From: Paenibacillus timonensis
Lineage (GTDB): Bacteria > Bacillota > Bacilli > Paenibacillales > Paenibacillaceae
NCBI RefSeq assembly: GCF_009725205.1
Contig: NZ_WNZY01000001.1
Span: forward strand, 62,001-126,000
Direction of reading: 5' to 3'
DNA: 64,000 nucleotides
Shown here: positions 15,887 to 25,412 of the stretch, piece by piece
Layout of the letters: every line of letters begins with the position of its first letter
How positions within the stretch are numbered: the first letter of the stretch is position 1
Position numbers and translations under genes: made by a program
The notes under the pieces: model-generated
Database searches by the model: none
What the model saw: only the letters and a program-made list of their open reading frames with translations
What the model was told of the DNA's origin: nothing

Positions 15887-16636
15887 TTAACTCTTCAATC
15901 CATCTTCTAAGGCGACTAATCTCTCCATACAAGCAATCGCTACAAGGAGATGATTGTCGTCCGGACTTGCAGTTGTTATGTACTTCTGCGTAAATTCACC
16001 TATCCAGTAAAGTGGACGTAACACTTTTACAATAATAGGACTAGTTAAAATGAATAATTCGAATCCAATCGAAAAAGGTAAAAGCAGCTTTAAGATAAGT
16101 GTTATCGGTAATGGGAGTAATACAATAAAGATAGTGAGAGTAAAGACTACAAGGTTTGTGCCGCAATTAGGATAGATCCGACTTTGCTTATTAACAGATT
16201 CCAAATTAAGAGTTAGTTCATTCTCCCAAGCATGTGCTACCATGTGTTCCGCTGCATGATACTTTCTAACCGTACTTATTTTTGACAACATTGAACTTCT
16301 ACTAGACCATGCCTTAAAACCATAGAATAGAAAGGGTGTGATACAACCAAGCAAAAAATAGATATTTATATTTTCTAAGAATGATTTAAAAAAAAATAAA
16401 TAAAGGAAAAGTACGGCAAAAGGAATCGCAGTACTTCGATCATGAAAAATCAACAAAATTCCTCTTACAAATGGGATCACTCGTAGGATTTTATATAACT
16501 TATAATTTTTCATATCGCCTGGTTTGGAATCAGTAATTGTAATAGCCTCATTGGGTGAATACTGAGCCTTAACAACAAAACTATCAGAATAGAAACTGAC
16601 TCCCTTCGCAAATGCGTGCCCACCTTTTAAATTCAT
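15887..16636 (-). CDS. YqhQ/DUF1385-family membrane protein, cassette copy
   Basis: 249 residues from ATG at 16636 (MNLKGGHAFAKGV), 9 nt after AAGGA. Three or four hydrophobic segments are visible, and the family signature is present: KYHAAEHMVAHAWENE followed by SRIYPNCGTNLVVF, matching KYHGAEHK...SRxHPRCGTxF of YqhQ. Chromosomal yqhQ is a housekeeping gene of unclear function; a diverged, AT-rich copy on a mobile cassette is unusual. It precedes the zinc-ribbon gene by 72 nt in the same direction. Confidence 0.82.
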   Translation of the reverse strand: MNLKGGHAFAKGVSFYSDSFVVKAQYSPNEAITITDSKPGDMKNYKLYKILRVIPFVRGILLIFHDRSTAIPFAVLFLYLFFFKSFLENINIYFLLGCITPFLFYGFKAWSSRSSMLSKISTVRKYHAAEHMVAHAWENELTLNLESVNKQSRIYPNCGTNLVVFTLTIFIVLLPLPITLILKLLLPFSIGFELFILTSPIIVKVLRPLYWIGEFTQKYITTASPDDNHLLVAIACMERLVALEDGLKS

Positions 16637-16872
16637 AATTATCATTCCTTCCGTATAGACCCATTAAACTTAATAAAGAAGTTATATGAGTTTAGAAAAT
16701 ATATGTGGTGAAATGCTAGCTTACATTCTAGATCATTTTTCTCCTTTAAACAACAAAATATGTAAGGCATTACATTAATTACATTAAAATAAAAATACAT
16801 TTGATATAGATTGACAAGACACTGCATTATTTACTAGGTCTACGTACAACCGCGTAAGATATAAAATTTTCG

Positions 16873-17175
16873 TTGAAAGACAATTTGAAGTCGATCACCG
16901 AGCGAATCAACTTTTCGATGGATGAGGAAAAATTCGAAATCGCCTTGTTTACCGAGGTGGATTACGAAACAGAATCCTTCGGATCGTGGTAGTCGTCCTG
17001 TGTTGATGAGAAACATGAACACTGTAGCGGCTATGTGATCTCTACACTCTTGATTCATGTAGATATTGATTACAAATCGGGTACCGTGAAGAGTTGGCAC
17101 TATCACATGCCTGATAAACAACAATCGATTGACACTTATGAGGCAGAGGATATCGTGAATAGCTGGCGACAATAA
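16873..17175 (+). pseudogene. Unknown gene interrupted by an in-frame TAG
   Basis: One frame from a TTG at 16873 runs to TAA at 17173, broken only by TAG at 16990. The first part reads SLKDNLKSITERINFSMDEE..., the second ends TVKSWHYHMPDKQQSIDTYE and then AEDIVNSWRQ. The composition looks like real protein on both sides of the stop, so this is probably a point-mutated gene of about 100 codons rather than chance. No family is recognised, and no convincing ribosome binding site precedes the TTG. Minus-strand frames over the same stretch are not protein-like. Confidence 0.5.
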
Positions 17176-17276
17176 GATTAAACTCGACCTGGCGGGTATA
17201 GGCTTTGGCTACGTGGGATCTCCCTTCCCGGTGGCGTGGCAAGTCACAAATATGCATGTTAATTCATTCAGAAAAT

Positions 17277-17403
17277 TGAAGATCATTTTGTTGTTATGAC
17301 GACTAAAGAAGCAGGCGAGGTTGTTTTGATAAAGGCACTTAGCCTTATGGGAAAGGTAAGTTTCAGATGTGTATTCAAAATAGAGAGGCTAATGATCGTG
17401 TAG
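17277..17403 (+). pseudogene. Short decayed coding remnant
   Basis: A frame reading FIQKIEDHFVVMTTKEAGEV and continuing VLIKALSLMGKV looks protein-like but has a stop immediately before it and no start or ribosome binding site. It is adjacent to the TAG-interrupted gene and is taken as another relic in this degenerate part of the cassette. Confidence 0.3.
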
Positions 17404-17510
17404 ATGAGGTTTGTATTGCTTCCTAATTTTGTTCCATATTGGCAGACAATATCCTTCCCTCAGAAGATACACCCCATGATTAGGGGTTTTGGTGTTTATG
17501 GTACTTATAT

Positions 17511-17550
17511 AAAAAAGGACAGTCCTCGGGCCAATCCCAAGTTACTGTCC
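17511..17550 (-). terminator. Strong minus-strand terminator
   Basis: On the minus strand the outer arms GGACAGT/ACTGTCC enclose inner arms CTTGGG/CCCGAG (one G-T pair), then TTTTTT. It would end a leftward transcript starting near 17747; the facing plus-strand T tract is weaker. Confidence 0.7.
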
Positions 17551-17640
17551 GTTTGTTGCTTTTTAAATTCTGTGTGTTACGTTGAAACTGGATTCTTGGT
17601 CAAGACCAGGTGTGTTTATATTTGCTAACCTGTTTCTTTT

Positions 17641-17730
17641 TCAAGAATTGGATTGTTCTTCGGTTGCTCTTTCCCCAATTTTCTTGATCATCAAGGACAT
17701 GATCTTATTAAATCTTGTCCAAGTTTTCAT
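17641..17730 (-). other. Possible micro-ORF (29 codons) in a short minus-strand transcription unit
   Basis: A -10-like TATAAT (17754-17759, minus strand) with TTTACC 17 bp upstream would start a transcript that ends at the terminator at 17511. Inside it an ATG at 17730 opens MKTWTRFNKIMSLMIKKIGE and ends RATEEQSNS. There is no good ribosome binding site before the ATG, so the unit may be a non-coding RNA instead. Weakly supported. Confidence 0.3.
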
Positions 17731-18087
17731 GTCTTAAAAAAGTGCCTCTATATATTATATATACCGAAAAACCTAGGGTAAATGAACCCGACCCTTAAAT
17801 ATTCCCAAAACTATCACTTCTTATTTACAAAATGCCCCTGTTTAAGCAGAGGGCTGGTTGGCTTTGCTTGTTAGCTGATTACTTAAAATAGTCAATTTAT
17901 TCTTGCCTTGATTCTATGATGAAAGTAAACATGGTAATTCGAGAAAATCTGTTCATTTACGTATGACATAATTCGCATTTCATATTTCATAGGCAAAATA
18001 ATATGAAATAAGATGGGGTAATTTGCTCTTAAAACTTTGGGTAGCTCGTAGGGAATAAAAAAGTCATCGTAATAATTGGCAAGGTGC

Positions 18088-18179
18088 AAAAAAAAGTAAT
18101 CCACCCCAACCCTGGAAAAGTTGATGGATTACTTCTTTCGACTTAGAGGTGGAAAAGACCTCAGCTTAATTTGTACTAT
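18088..18179 (-). ncRNA. Candidate small RNA of about 90 nt with its own promoter and terminator
   Basis: Minus-strand promoter TTGACT (18208-18213), 16 bp, TATAAT (18186-18191) predicts a start near 18179. The transcript folds into a hairpin GAGGT-CTTTTCC-ACCTC (18146-18162) and a long terminator hairpin with outer arms AGTAATCCA/TGGATTACT (18096-18132) followed by eight T. Both loops expose TTTTCC. No open frame of use lies inside. It is divergent from the coiled-coil gene at 18406. Target and function are unknown. Confidence 0.6.
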
Positions 18180-18322
18180 AGCTTAATTATACTATTGGGG
18201 TGGGGAGAGTCAACGAGCCAAGTGCGGCACATGGAGCAATTATTTGATATTGAATTGATAAGGTGTCTTAATGGAGCAGCTTTTTTGCTTTTTTGCTTTT
18301 TTGGATCTCATGTATGTGTAAC

Positions 18323-18374
18323 TAACCCTTCGGGTTAAGAAATTAAGGGCATTCGCCTGACGGCGAAAGTTCTC
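18323..18374 (+). promoter_or_regulatory. Structured leader with two hairpins upstream of the coiled-coil gene
   Basis: Hairpin TAACCC-TTC-GGGTTA (about 18325-18339) is followed 15 nt later by TTCGCC-TGAC-GGCGAA (about 18353-18368), and then the ribosome binding site of the 18406 gene. Neither has a T tract, so they look like leader structure rather than terminators. Confidence 0.4.
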
Positions 18375-18405
18375 GGTTGAAATTAAATTAGGGAGAGTGT
18401 TCACG

Positions 18406-18858
18406 ATGAATAAAGGAAATAAAATTGATCAGGCAGTTTATGAATTGCTTTTAGAAGAAGCAAATAGGTATGGATTTGTTATCTGTTCATATCAGAAGTT
18501 GGTGAGGGACGTGATGAATAAAGTTTCTGGTAGAGAATTTGACCAAGAGCAGGAAGAATTTATATTACATTCTGTAAAGAAGTCGCTCAGTAAGTTGGAA
18601 TTAGAAGATACGCTGTCCTTTTCGGATAAACAAGAAGAGTACATAGAGATTGTATTTAATGATTTTAACATTCTAGCTAAGTCAGGAGTTTTTTATAATG
18701 AAGCAATTGACCGCTTCCGCGAGATTCTTGAAAAGAAGAAAAATGATATTCGTCGTCTCCAATTAGAGAAAAAGCAATTATTCAAAGAACTGGATAAACT
18801 ATCTGAGGAAGTTAGATTACTTCGCCAAAAGGGTGAAACACCGGATGGAACTAAATAG
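18406..18858 (+). CDS. Coiled-coil protein of unknown function, AT-rich cassette gene
   Basis: 150 residues from ATG at 18406 (MNKGNKIDQAVYELLLEEAN), 8 nt after AGGGAGAG; an in-frame GTG at 18397 overlaps that site. The N-terminal half is a small helical domain (EANRYGFVICSYQKLVRDV, then EFDQEQEEFILHSVKKSLSK). The C-terminal third is a predicted coiled coil (EKKKNDIRRLQLEKKQLFKE...). Charged and soluble, no family recognised. The leader contains two stable hairpins at 18323-18374. Placed between the decayed region and the type I restriction operon, facing it. Confidence 0.7.
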   Translation: MNKGNKIDQAVYELLLEEANRYGFVICSYQKLVRDVMNKVSGREFDQEQEEFILHSVKKSLSKLELEDTLSFSDKQEEYIEIVFNDFNILAKSGVFYNEAIDRFREILEKKKNDIRRLQLEKKQLFKELDKLSEEVRLLRQKGETPDGTK

Positions 18859-18869
18859 GTAACAGTTGT

Positions 18870-18924
18870 CTAAAAAGAGAATGCCCAAAAGCTAAAAGCA
18901 AAGCTAGCCTCGGGCATTCGTTAT
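18870..18924. terminator. Bidirectional terminator between the coiled-coil gene and hsdR
   Basis: Arms GAATGCCC and GGGCATTC; on the minus strand the hairpin is followed by TCTTTTT, fitting the end of the hsd operon, and the plus-strand gene ends 20 nt before it. Confidence 0.75.
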
Positions 18925-18929
18925 TAAAC

Positions 18930-21900
18930 CTATCTGATACTACGTTCCTTTAAAGCTTCGTACAGTTTTGCTGGGCCCAGTAAAATTTCAAGCAGAGTTT
19001 TTTGCACCGATTCGGATTCTAATACTTGTTTGCTCATTAGCGTATGAGCTTCAAATGCATCCATAACCGCATTCATAAACTCTCCTGATAAGTCTGGTGA
19101 ATTTGCGAACTGTTCTTTTGTATTATTTGCTGCTTGTTGAACAAGCACTTCCGACTCTAAGAGTTTTGTTTTAAGAACCTGATTTACGTAAACCAGCTTG
19201 TCGTCATCCGTCAATTCACCTTGAAAAACTTCGTTTAGCTTTTCAATAATCTCCTTTAAGAGAGCCTTTTCCTTCTCCCGAAGCTCACCTTCTCCTGCCT
19301 CAGTGATCGGTTTCAAAGTAATTGGATCTCCTTCATTAAGAGACAAGTTGCGTTTTCCCTTGTTGACTAATCTATGATGGGTTAACTCCACAAGAGACAG
19401 ATCAACGCCCTCGCGCTCCCTGCCAAACTCCAACAACGGAATAAGTCTCTTGTAGAATAGTGCTCGCTTCTCAATCGCGGTATTGCCATAATCGAAGATC
19501 TGCGACAAAAATGAATAAATTCTAAGGTATGTACCCATATTTCGCTTGAAAAGTATGAGTGCGTTTATCTCATCACGTGCTGTTTGTTCTGTTCGATTAT
19601 CCCCATTTGCTCTTGTTATAGCCACAGCCTCTTCTGCTGCTTTGTACTTTTTTAACAGTCGATCAGCGACAGGCTCAATCGCAGCAATTAATTCGGCTTG
19701 TGATGGATTTAAACGATACTCTGCTTGAACGACACGTTCGACTTCATTGTCATCGTAATATCCGGTAGCGTCTAATTTTGCCCTCAAATTATAAATAATA
19801 TCGGGATCAGTAACTCCAGCAAGTTCTGCTGTTTCATAATATTGTTTGAACGACTGGAGAATTTCCTCTGTATCATTCACGAAGTCTAATATATATGTCG
19901 TGTCCTTTTTCCCGTACTCTCCATTATAAGATCGGTTTAATCGGGACAAAGTCTGTACTGCCTGAATACCCGCTAGTCGCTTGTCGACATACATCCCGCA
20001 CAGGAGAGGTTGATCAAACCCGGTTTGAAACTTATTCGCAACGAGAAGAATTTGATAAGTCTCTGATTTGAATGCCTCACGGATGTCGGGACTCTTTAAG
20101 TAAGGGTTCAACACCTTGCTCATCTCGGTCAACGGATCATCATGCGACTCTTTGTCCATTACTTCGCCAGAGAAGGCGACGAGCGTATCCATCTTATACC
20201 CTCGTTCTTTGATGTATTTCTTAATCGCAAGCTGCCATCGCACTGCCTCTAGGCGGCTTGCTACAACAACCATCGCTTTTGCATGACCATTTAGAAGAGT
20301 TGCGACATTCTCACGGAAATGTTCGACAACAACCTGAACCTTCTGGGAGATATTATACGGATGAAGCCGGACCCAGCGCATAATCCCTTTTAATGCCTCA
20401 CCTCGCTCAACTTCTTGTTCATCCCACTCGCGGCCGCCACTTGCTAGTTTAAAAGCGAGACGGTATGATGTGTAGTTCTTAAGAACGTCGAGGATAAACC
20501 CTTCTTCGATGGCCTGGCGCATGCTATAAACATGAAATGGAGTTGGAAGGTTTTGTGGACCTGGGGAAAGCTCGGGGTTTGGTAATGTCCCGAACAATTC
20601 CATCGTCTTGGCCTTGGGTGTAGCTGTAAAAGCTATGTAGGTGATGCCCTCAGTACTAGCCCGTGAAGCCATCTGTACTGCAAGCAAGTCTTCTGTACTG
20701 ATCTCTCCACCGTCAGACAGTTCTTGAAGTTCTTCAGCAGAAAGGAGCTGCTTAAGCTTCGAAGCCGTTTCACCGGCTTGAGAGCTATGTGCTTCATCTA
20801 CGATTACGGCGAATGACTTACCTTCGGTTGCGGCAAGTTGTTGTACAGCCTTCAAAGCGTGGGGGAAAGTCTGAATAGTGCAGACCACGATCTTCTTTCC
20901 GCCAGAAAGTGCATTTGCCAGTTCACCACTCTTACTCTGTCCCTTTCCGGTAATCGTTGCAACAACTCCTGAGGTGCGCTCAAACTCAAAAATAGCTTCT
21001 TGCAGCTGTGAATCAAGTACTGTGCGGTCGCTGACAACCAAGATCGAATCAAATATCTTCTTTTGATCTGGCGTATGAAGATCAGCAAGAAAATGTGCGG
21101 TCCAAGCAATCGAGTTCGTCTTCCCAGAGCCGGCCGAATGTTGGATTAAGTATTTTTGTCCATGACCATTTTTTTTAACATCTGCAACCAGTTTACGGGT
21201 CGCATCAAGCTGATGATAGCGAGGGAAGATGATTCCCTCAATTCGTTTCTTACTGTCCTTCCTTGTAACGATATAGCGACCAAGAATTTCAAGCCAGCTA
21301 TCGCGTTGCCAGATTATCTCCCACAAATAGGCGGTTCTGTGGCCATACTCATTCACTGGATTGCCTGCAGCGCCATTATCACCTTGATTGAACGGTAGAA
21401 AAACAGTATGAGATCCCTGCAGTTTCGTTGTCATGTATACCTCGGTATTGCTAACTGCGAAGTGAACGAGGGCACCACTCATAAATTTCAAGAGGGGCTC
21501 GTCTGAATTACCCTTAGGTTTCGGGTCGCGATCAAATCGGTACTGATCTATAGCATTACGTACCGCTTGTGTAAAGTCACATTTTAGTTCCGCTGTTGCA
21601 ACAGGAATACCATTTACAAATAATACAAGGTCAATTGAGTTTTCATTGTGAACTGAATAATGAACTTGACGGATAACACGAAGCCTATTTGCTTCGTATT
21701 TAATTTGTAGTTCCGAGTTCATGGCAAGTGCCGGTTTGAACTGCACAAGCTGTAATGGCTGTCGAAGCCCAAGCATCTCGATACCATTACGGAGGACATC
21801 GAGTGTCCCCCGGTCATCGAGTTGTTTGCGTAGCCGAGTGAGTAGTGCTTCCTCCGCTGCTTCACCGTGCGTCTTCGTGAGTGATTGCCATGCCTTCGGC

Positions 21901-22055
21901 TGTGCCTCTTGCACCCATGCAATTACGTCATCAGGAAAGAGTGCACGAGGACGATCATATCGCTGCGCATCGCCTTCCTTATAGAGCCAACCGCGGGTTG
22001 CCAGATGATTGCAGATATCGTTTTCAAACTCAATCTCTTTATGAAGGCTACGCAT
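18930..22055 (-). CDS. hsdR: Type I restriction enzyme, R (endonuclease/translocase) subunit
   Basis: 1041 residues, normal for HsdR. The N-terminal nuclease region has IDLVLFVNGIPVATAELK (the D...ExK core). The SF2 translocase has Walker A GSGKTNS, DEAHSS (motif II) and the helicase C-terminal SRLNRSY region. It cuts unmodified DNA after ATP-driven translocation as part of an HsdR2M2S1 complex. Its ATG overlaps the last 8 nt of hsdS. All main motifs are intact. Confidence 0.96.
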   Translation of the reverse strand: MRSLHKEIEFENDICNHLATRGWLYKEGDAQRYDRPRALFPDDVIAWVQEAQPKAWQSLTKTHGEAAEEALLTRLRKQLDDRGTLDVLRNGIEMLGLRQPLQLVQFKPALAMNSELQIKYEANRLRVIRQVHYSVHNENSIDLVLFVNGIPVATAELKCDFTQAVRNAIDQYRFDRDPKPKGNSDEPLLKFMSGALVHFAVSNTEVYMTTKLQGSHTVFLPFNQGDNGAAGNPVNEYGHRTAYLWEIIWQRDSWLEILGRYIVTRKDSKKRIEGIIFPRYHQLDATRKLVADVKKNGHGQKYLIQHSAGSGKTNSIAWTAHFLADLHTPDQKKIFDSILVVSDRTVLDSQLQEAIFEFERTSGVVATITGKGQSKSGELANALSGGKKIVVCTIQTFPHALKAVQQLAATEGKSFAVIVDEAHSSQAGETASKLKQLLSAEELQELSDGGEISTEDLLAVQMASRASTEGITYIAFTATPKAKTMELFGTLPNPELSPGPQNLPTPFHVYSMRQAIEEGFILDVLKNYTSYRLAFKLASGGREWDEQEVERGEALKGIMRWVRLHPYNISQKVQVVVEHFRENVATLLNGHAKAMVVVASRLEAVRWQLAIKKYIKERGYKMDTLVAFSGEVMDKESHDDPLTEMSKVLNPYLKSPDIREAFKSETYQILLVANKFQTGFDQPLLCGMYVDKRLAGIQAVQTLSRLNRSYNGEYGKKDTTYILDFVNDTEEILQSFKQYYETAELAGVTDPDIIYNLRAKLDATGYYDDNEVERVVQAEYRLNPSQAELIAAIEPVADRLLKKYKAAEEAVAITRANGDNRTEQTARDEINALILFKRNMGTYLRIYSFLSQIFDYGNTAIEKRALFYKRLIPLLEFGREREGVDLSLVELTHHRLVNKGKRNLSLNEGDPITLKPITEAGEGELREKEKALLKEIIEKLNEVFQGELTDDDKLVYVNQVLKTKLLESEVLVQQAANNTKEQFANSPDLSGEFMNAVMDAFEAHTLMSKQVLESESVQKTLLEILLGPAKLYEALKERSIR

Positions 22056-23385
22056 GATCAGGGTCCTCCTTTTGGACTAGGTGGCGAACATCGATCTTGC
22101 CGGTGACGGCAGCAGAGATAAGAGCTTCACGGCGTTCTTTAAGGAGTGTGACAGCTTGTTCAGATTGTAAAATTAACTTATCATATTGCGATAACTTGTT
22201 GTTAAGGTGAATAATGATTTCCAATTGCTCACTCTTCGGAGGGACAGGTACTAAAGTTTTATTAATTAGTTCTGTTTCAAGACTTTCCACTGTGGCACCT
22301 TGTTTACTCCATAAGAGCAGCAACTCCCTATTGAGACCCTGAATAAGTCTCATCATAAATTCGGGATACATGAGTTTAGATACGTCAATTGCCTTTATGT
22401 CTTGATTCACAGTTGTCGGAACTATATTAATTCCAACTGGGAGAGTATGACGAAGAATGCCTGACCTCATAACTATTAATACGTGCTCGATTTCTATTAA
22501 ATTTGCTGTGCTGTTTAATAGACCGGCTTCTGTTAATGTTTCTTCAGATCCTTCAATCACTTCGCTTTTCATATCTTTAGGTGTAACCCAAGAAATGTCT
22601 CCTCCCCAATATTCGAGGACATCTCGCGAAGGGGTCCCTCCACCAATGGTCTTAGTAAAGTGCCCTATTTTCTCTAATTTCCAATGATTAGGAATACATC
22701 CTAACCACTGAATCTCAGAATCCTTCATCGGCACATTGAGATCAAGTCCCTTTGTGACAGCATGGGAAATGATTGCTTGGCGTTTTTCTTTGAGCAAATC
22801 TATAAGGAGATGTTGTTGGTCAACTAGATTCTTGAGCTTTCCAATTTCCACGTTAAGGAAATGAACGATTGCTTTTTGTTCCGATACTGGGGGGAGATAG
22901 ATTTCAGTATTTTTCACAAAATCATCGGAAACCCTTTTTTGTCCCCCGGCGCCGTACATAGCAGCCTCACCAAGACTACGGAATACCTGGGAAGCAAACA
23001 CCCAGTATAAATAGTCGCTAACTACATGTTCTTTGCGCGGTCGTACAACAATAAGCTCAGTCGAACCAAATCCGATGCCGTTTTGTAAACCCCGCATTAC
23101 CGCACCTTTTCCATTTTCGAAACAAGGGGTTATTTTTGCGATCGTTACATCATCTTCACTGAAGTATGTATACCCAGATAATACTTCGTTAATTGTCTTT
23201 TTCTGATCAATTCTAAGCGTCCCATCTTCTCCTATTGCGTCCATGGGAATGAACGAGACTTTCGTCTCGAAACTTTTAGAATTAATCTCTCTCTTAGAGG
23301 GGTTAAGGTCGGCAATAAACCTAATTTTTATCTTCTTCCAGTGTGATGGGCCGAAAAATGGTTGGGCTGCGTAGTTCTTACTCAT
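22048..23385 (-). CDS. hsdS: Type I restriction enzyme, S (specificity) subunit
   Basis: 445 residues with the two-repeat HsdS layout: target recognition domain 1 (about residues 10-160), conserved helix ([24 protein letters not shown], '[14 protein letters not shown]'), target recognition domain 2 (starting [20 protein letters not shown], including [20 protein letters not shown]) and a second helix ([20 protein letters not shown]). Each TRD reads one half of a split DNA site; the site itself cannot be deduced. It overlaps hsdM by 8 nt. Confidence 0.95.
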   Translation of the reverse strand: MSKNYAAQPFFGPSHWKKIKIRFIADLNPSKREINSKSFETKVSFIPMDAIGEDGTLRIDQKKTINEVLSGYTYFSEDDVTIAKITPCFENGKGAVMRGLQNGIGFGSTELIVVRPRKEHVVSDYLYWVFASQVFRSLGEAAMYGAGGQKRVSDDFVKNTEIYLPPVSEQKAIVHFLNVEIGKLKNLVDQQHLLIDLLKEKRQAIISHAVTKGLDLNVPMKDSEIQWLGCIPNHWKLEKIGHFTKTIGGGTPSRDVLEYWGGDISWVTPKDMKSEVIEGSEETLTEAGLLNSTANLIEIEHVLIVMRSGILRHTLPVGINIVPTTVNQDIKAIDVSKLMYPEFMMRLIQGLNRELLLLWSKQGATVESLETELINKTLVPVPPKSEQLEIIIHLNNKLSQYDKLILQSEQAVTLLKERREALISAAVTGKIDVRHLVQKEDPDHA

Positions 23386-25123
23386 GCCCTAACTCCTCCA
23401 ACATCAACTTGATTCGTTCAGCTACGGCGAGCAACTCCGCGTTGATTTCATTCAAGGGTCGCGGCGGTTGGAATACGTAGAAATTGCGGTTAAAGGGAAT
23501 TTCGTACCCTACCTTGGTCTTCTCAAAATCAATCCACGCATCCGGTATATGCGGCAATACCTCGCGTTTGAAGTATGTCGCTATATCTTCTATGAGTGGT
23601 ACATTTTCGGTGTCGCGCAAATTGGGATCAGGTTGGACTTTTCCTTTTAGTTTACCTTTATGGCCCAAGACAATATTGCCTGTTTCATCACGTAGTGGAC
23701 GCTCGACGGTAATCGTCTGGTAGCCAAAATCATTATTATGAAAAATACGACTGATAGGTTTGCCGTCCACCTCTAGTTCAACGAAATTCCCATAAATACG
23801 CGTTATCCTTTCAATATGGTCTTCAGACAGTTCTTTACGTTTACTACCGAGTGATTTGCGTATCTTTTGCCACATAGCGCTAGCATCAATCAATTGCAAC
23901 TTGCCTTTACGTGCCTCCGATTTTCGGTTAGACAAAATCCAAACATAGGTGGAGATTCCAGTATTGTAGAACATATCGGTAGGAAGCCCGATGATGGCTT
24001 CCAGCAAATCATTTTCCAGAACGTATCGACGAATTTCGCTTTCCCCGCTGCCTGCATTACCAGTGAAAAGGGGAGAACCATTTAAAACGATACCTATCCG
24101 ACTTCCGCCTTCGGAAGCTGGACGCATCTTAGAGATAAGATGTAGCAGGAACAGCATAGAGCCGTCAGAAACTCGAGGGAGGCCAGGGCCAAAGCGACCA
24201 TTGTATCCTAATTGTTCATGCTCTTTTCGAACTTCCTTCTCCACCTTTTTCCACTCAACACCGAAAGGAGGATTCGAGAGCATATAGTCAAACTTTTTAT
24301 TCGAATGGCCGTCTTCTGAGAGTGTATTACCATAAATAATATTAGATACATCTTGTCCCTTGATAAGCATATCCGCTTTACAGATAGCATATGACTCCGG
24401 GTTAAGCTCCTGTCCATACATTGTAAGCCGCGCCTGGGGATTGTGCTCAGCGAGATATTCGCCGGCTACTGACAACATACCACCTGTCCCTGCTGTTGGG
24501 TCATAGATCGTCCGCACAACGCCTGGTTTGGAGAGAACATCGTCATCTTCAACAAATAGCAGATTAACCATCAACCGAATGACTTCTCTCGGTGTAAAGT
24601 GCTCCCCGGCAGTCTCATTCGAAATCTCAGAAAACTTACGGATGAGTTCCTCAAATACAACTCCCATTGTGTGGTTGTCGACATATTCGGGATGCATGTC
24701 TATATTGCAAAACTTTTCAGTCACTTGATACAAAAGATTTGCCTTATGCAGACGCTCAATTTGGGTAGGAAAGTCAAAACTATCAAAGATGTCACGTACA
24801 GACGTAGAAAACGACTGAATGTAACTATAAAGATTTTCACGAATATGATCTTGATCCCCTATTAGTGTCTTCATATCAAGGCGCGACACGTTATAGAAGC
24901 TATTACGCGACTCGCGGATAAGGAAAGGATCAGGATTAATACCCATGTTCTGCTTTTGCTCGTAAGTGGCAAGAACAGCAGGTTTTGTCTCTTCAAGTAC
25001 GCAGTCAAGTCGACGAAGAACTGTGAAAGGTAAGATGACTTTTCCATATTCAGACTGCTTAAAATCGCCGCGGAGAAGATCCGCAACGGACCAAATAAAA
25101 GATGATAAGTTTTGGTGATTCAT
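23378..25123 (-). CDS. hsdM: Type I DNA methyltransferase (N6-adenine) M subunit
   Basis: 581 residues from ATG at 25123 ([20 protein letters not shown]) behind GGGAGC; the open frame continues upstream to 25210 with no site. The N-terminal HsdM domain, SAM-binding [10 protein letters not shown] and catalytic NPPFG are present. The first gene of hsdM-hsdS-hsdR. Length is longer than many HsdM (about 500), with a C-terminal extension carrying [20 protein letters not shown] helices. Confidence 0.96.
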   Translation of the reverse strand: MNHQNLSSFIWSVADLLRGDFKQSEYGKVILPFTVLRRLDCVLEETKPAVLATYEQKQNMGINPDPFLIRESRNSFYNVSRLDMKTLIGDQDHIRENLYSYIQSFSTSVRDIFDSFDFPTQIERLHKANLLYQVTEKFCNIDMHPEYVDNHTMGVVFEELIRKFSEISNETAGEHFTPREVIRLMVNLLFVEDDDVLSKPGVVRTIYDPTAGTGGMLSVAGEYLAEHNPQARLTMYGQELNPESYAICKADMLIKGQDVSNIIYGNTLSEDGHSNKKFDYMLSNPPFGVEWKKVEKEVRKEHEQLGYNGRFGPGLPRVSDGSMLFLLHLISKMRPASEGGSRIGIVLNGSPLFTGNAGSGESEIRRYVLENDLLEAIIGLPTDMFYNTGISTYVWILSNRKSEARKGKLQLIDASAMWQKIRKSLGSKRKELSEDHIERITRIYGNFVELEVDGKPISRIFHNNDFGYQTITVERPLRDETGNIVLGHKGKLKGKVQPDPNLRDTENVPLIEDIATYFKREVLPHIPDAWIDFEKTKVGYEIPFNRNFYVFQPPRPLNEINAELLAVAERIKLMLEELGHE

Positions 25124-25412
25124 ATTTTGTAGCTCCCTAGATGCTATTTTTTGATAATTGTACTTGTAAATATATAATATAATTCGGCAAAATAGTCGAT
25201 TTACCTTCAACTTCCTGTGATACTAAGGAGCACAGCCTGGGGGTAATGAGGAAAATAGACGCAGTCCTATATTTAGGTTCCTTTCCACTGTATGCACTAA
25301 AAAGTGATCGTTTTATGGAAATTTTTGCTCAAATCGAGGTATGATGTAAGAAAGGAGGAGAATCACGGGTCATTCAAATTCCCAGTAGAATCTACTAGAT
25401 GGGGTGATTTTT
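25124..25412. other. Divergent control region between hsdM and the Abi gene
   Basis: About 290 bp carrying promoters for two defence units. A plus-strand AAAGGAGGAG stands near 25352 with no sensible start after it, about 55 bp before the abi gene, so the region may encode a short leader peptide or a small RNA. Some AbiF-type proteins are reported to work with a neighbouring non-coding RNA, so this region is a candidate; no clear fold was found by eye. Confidence 0.4.

Noticed and set aside
16840..17257. Minus-strand frames over the TAG-interrupted gene
   Set aside because: The plus-strand frame is more protein-like; the minus frames have no start signals.
17404..17628. 74-codon plus-strand frame
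   Set aside because: Contains both arms of a terminator hairpin, and no ribosome binding site precedes it.
17892..18104. 70-codon minus-strand frame (MDYFFLHLANYYDDFF...)
   Set aside because: It starts inside the terminator of the small RNA, has no ribosome binding site, and its composition is that of AT-rich non-coding DNA.
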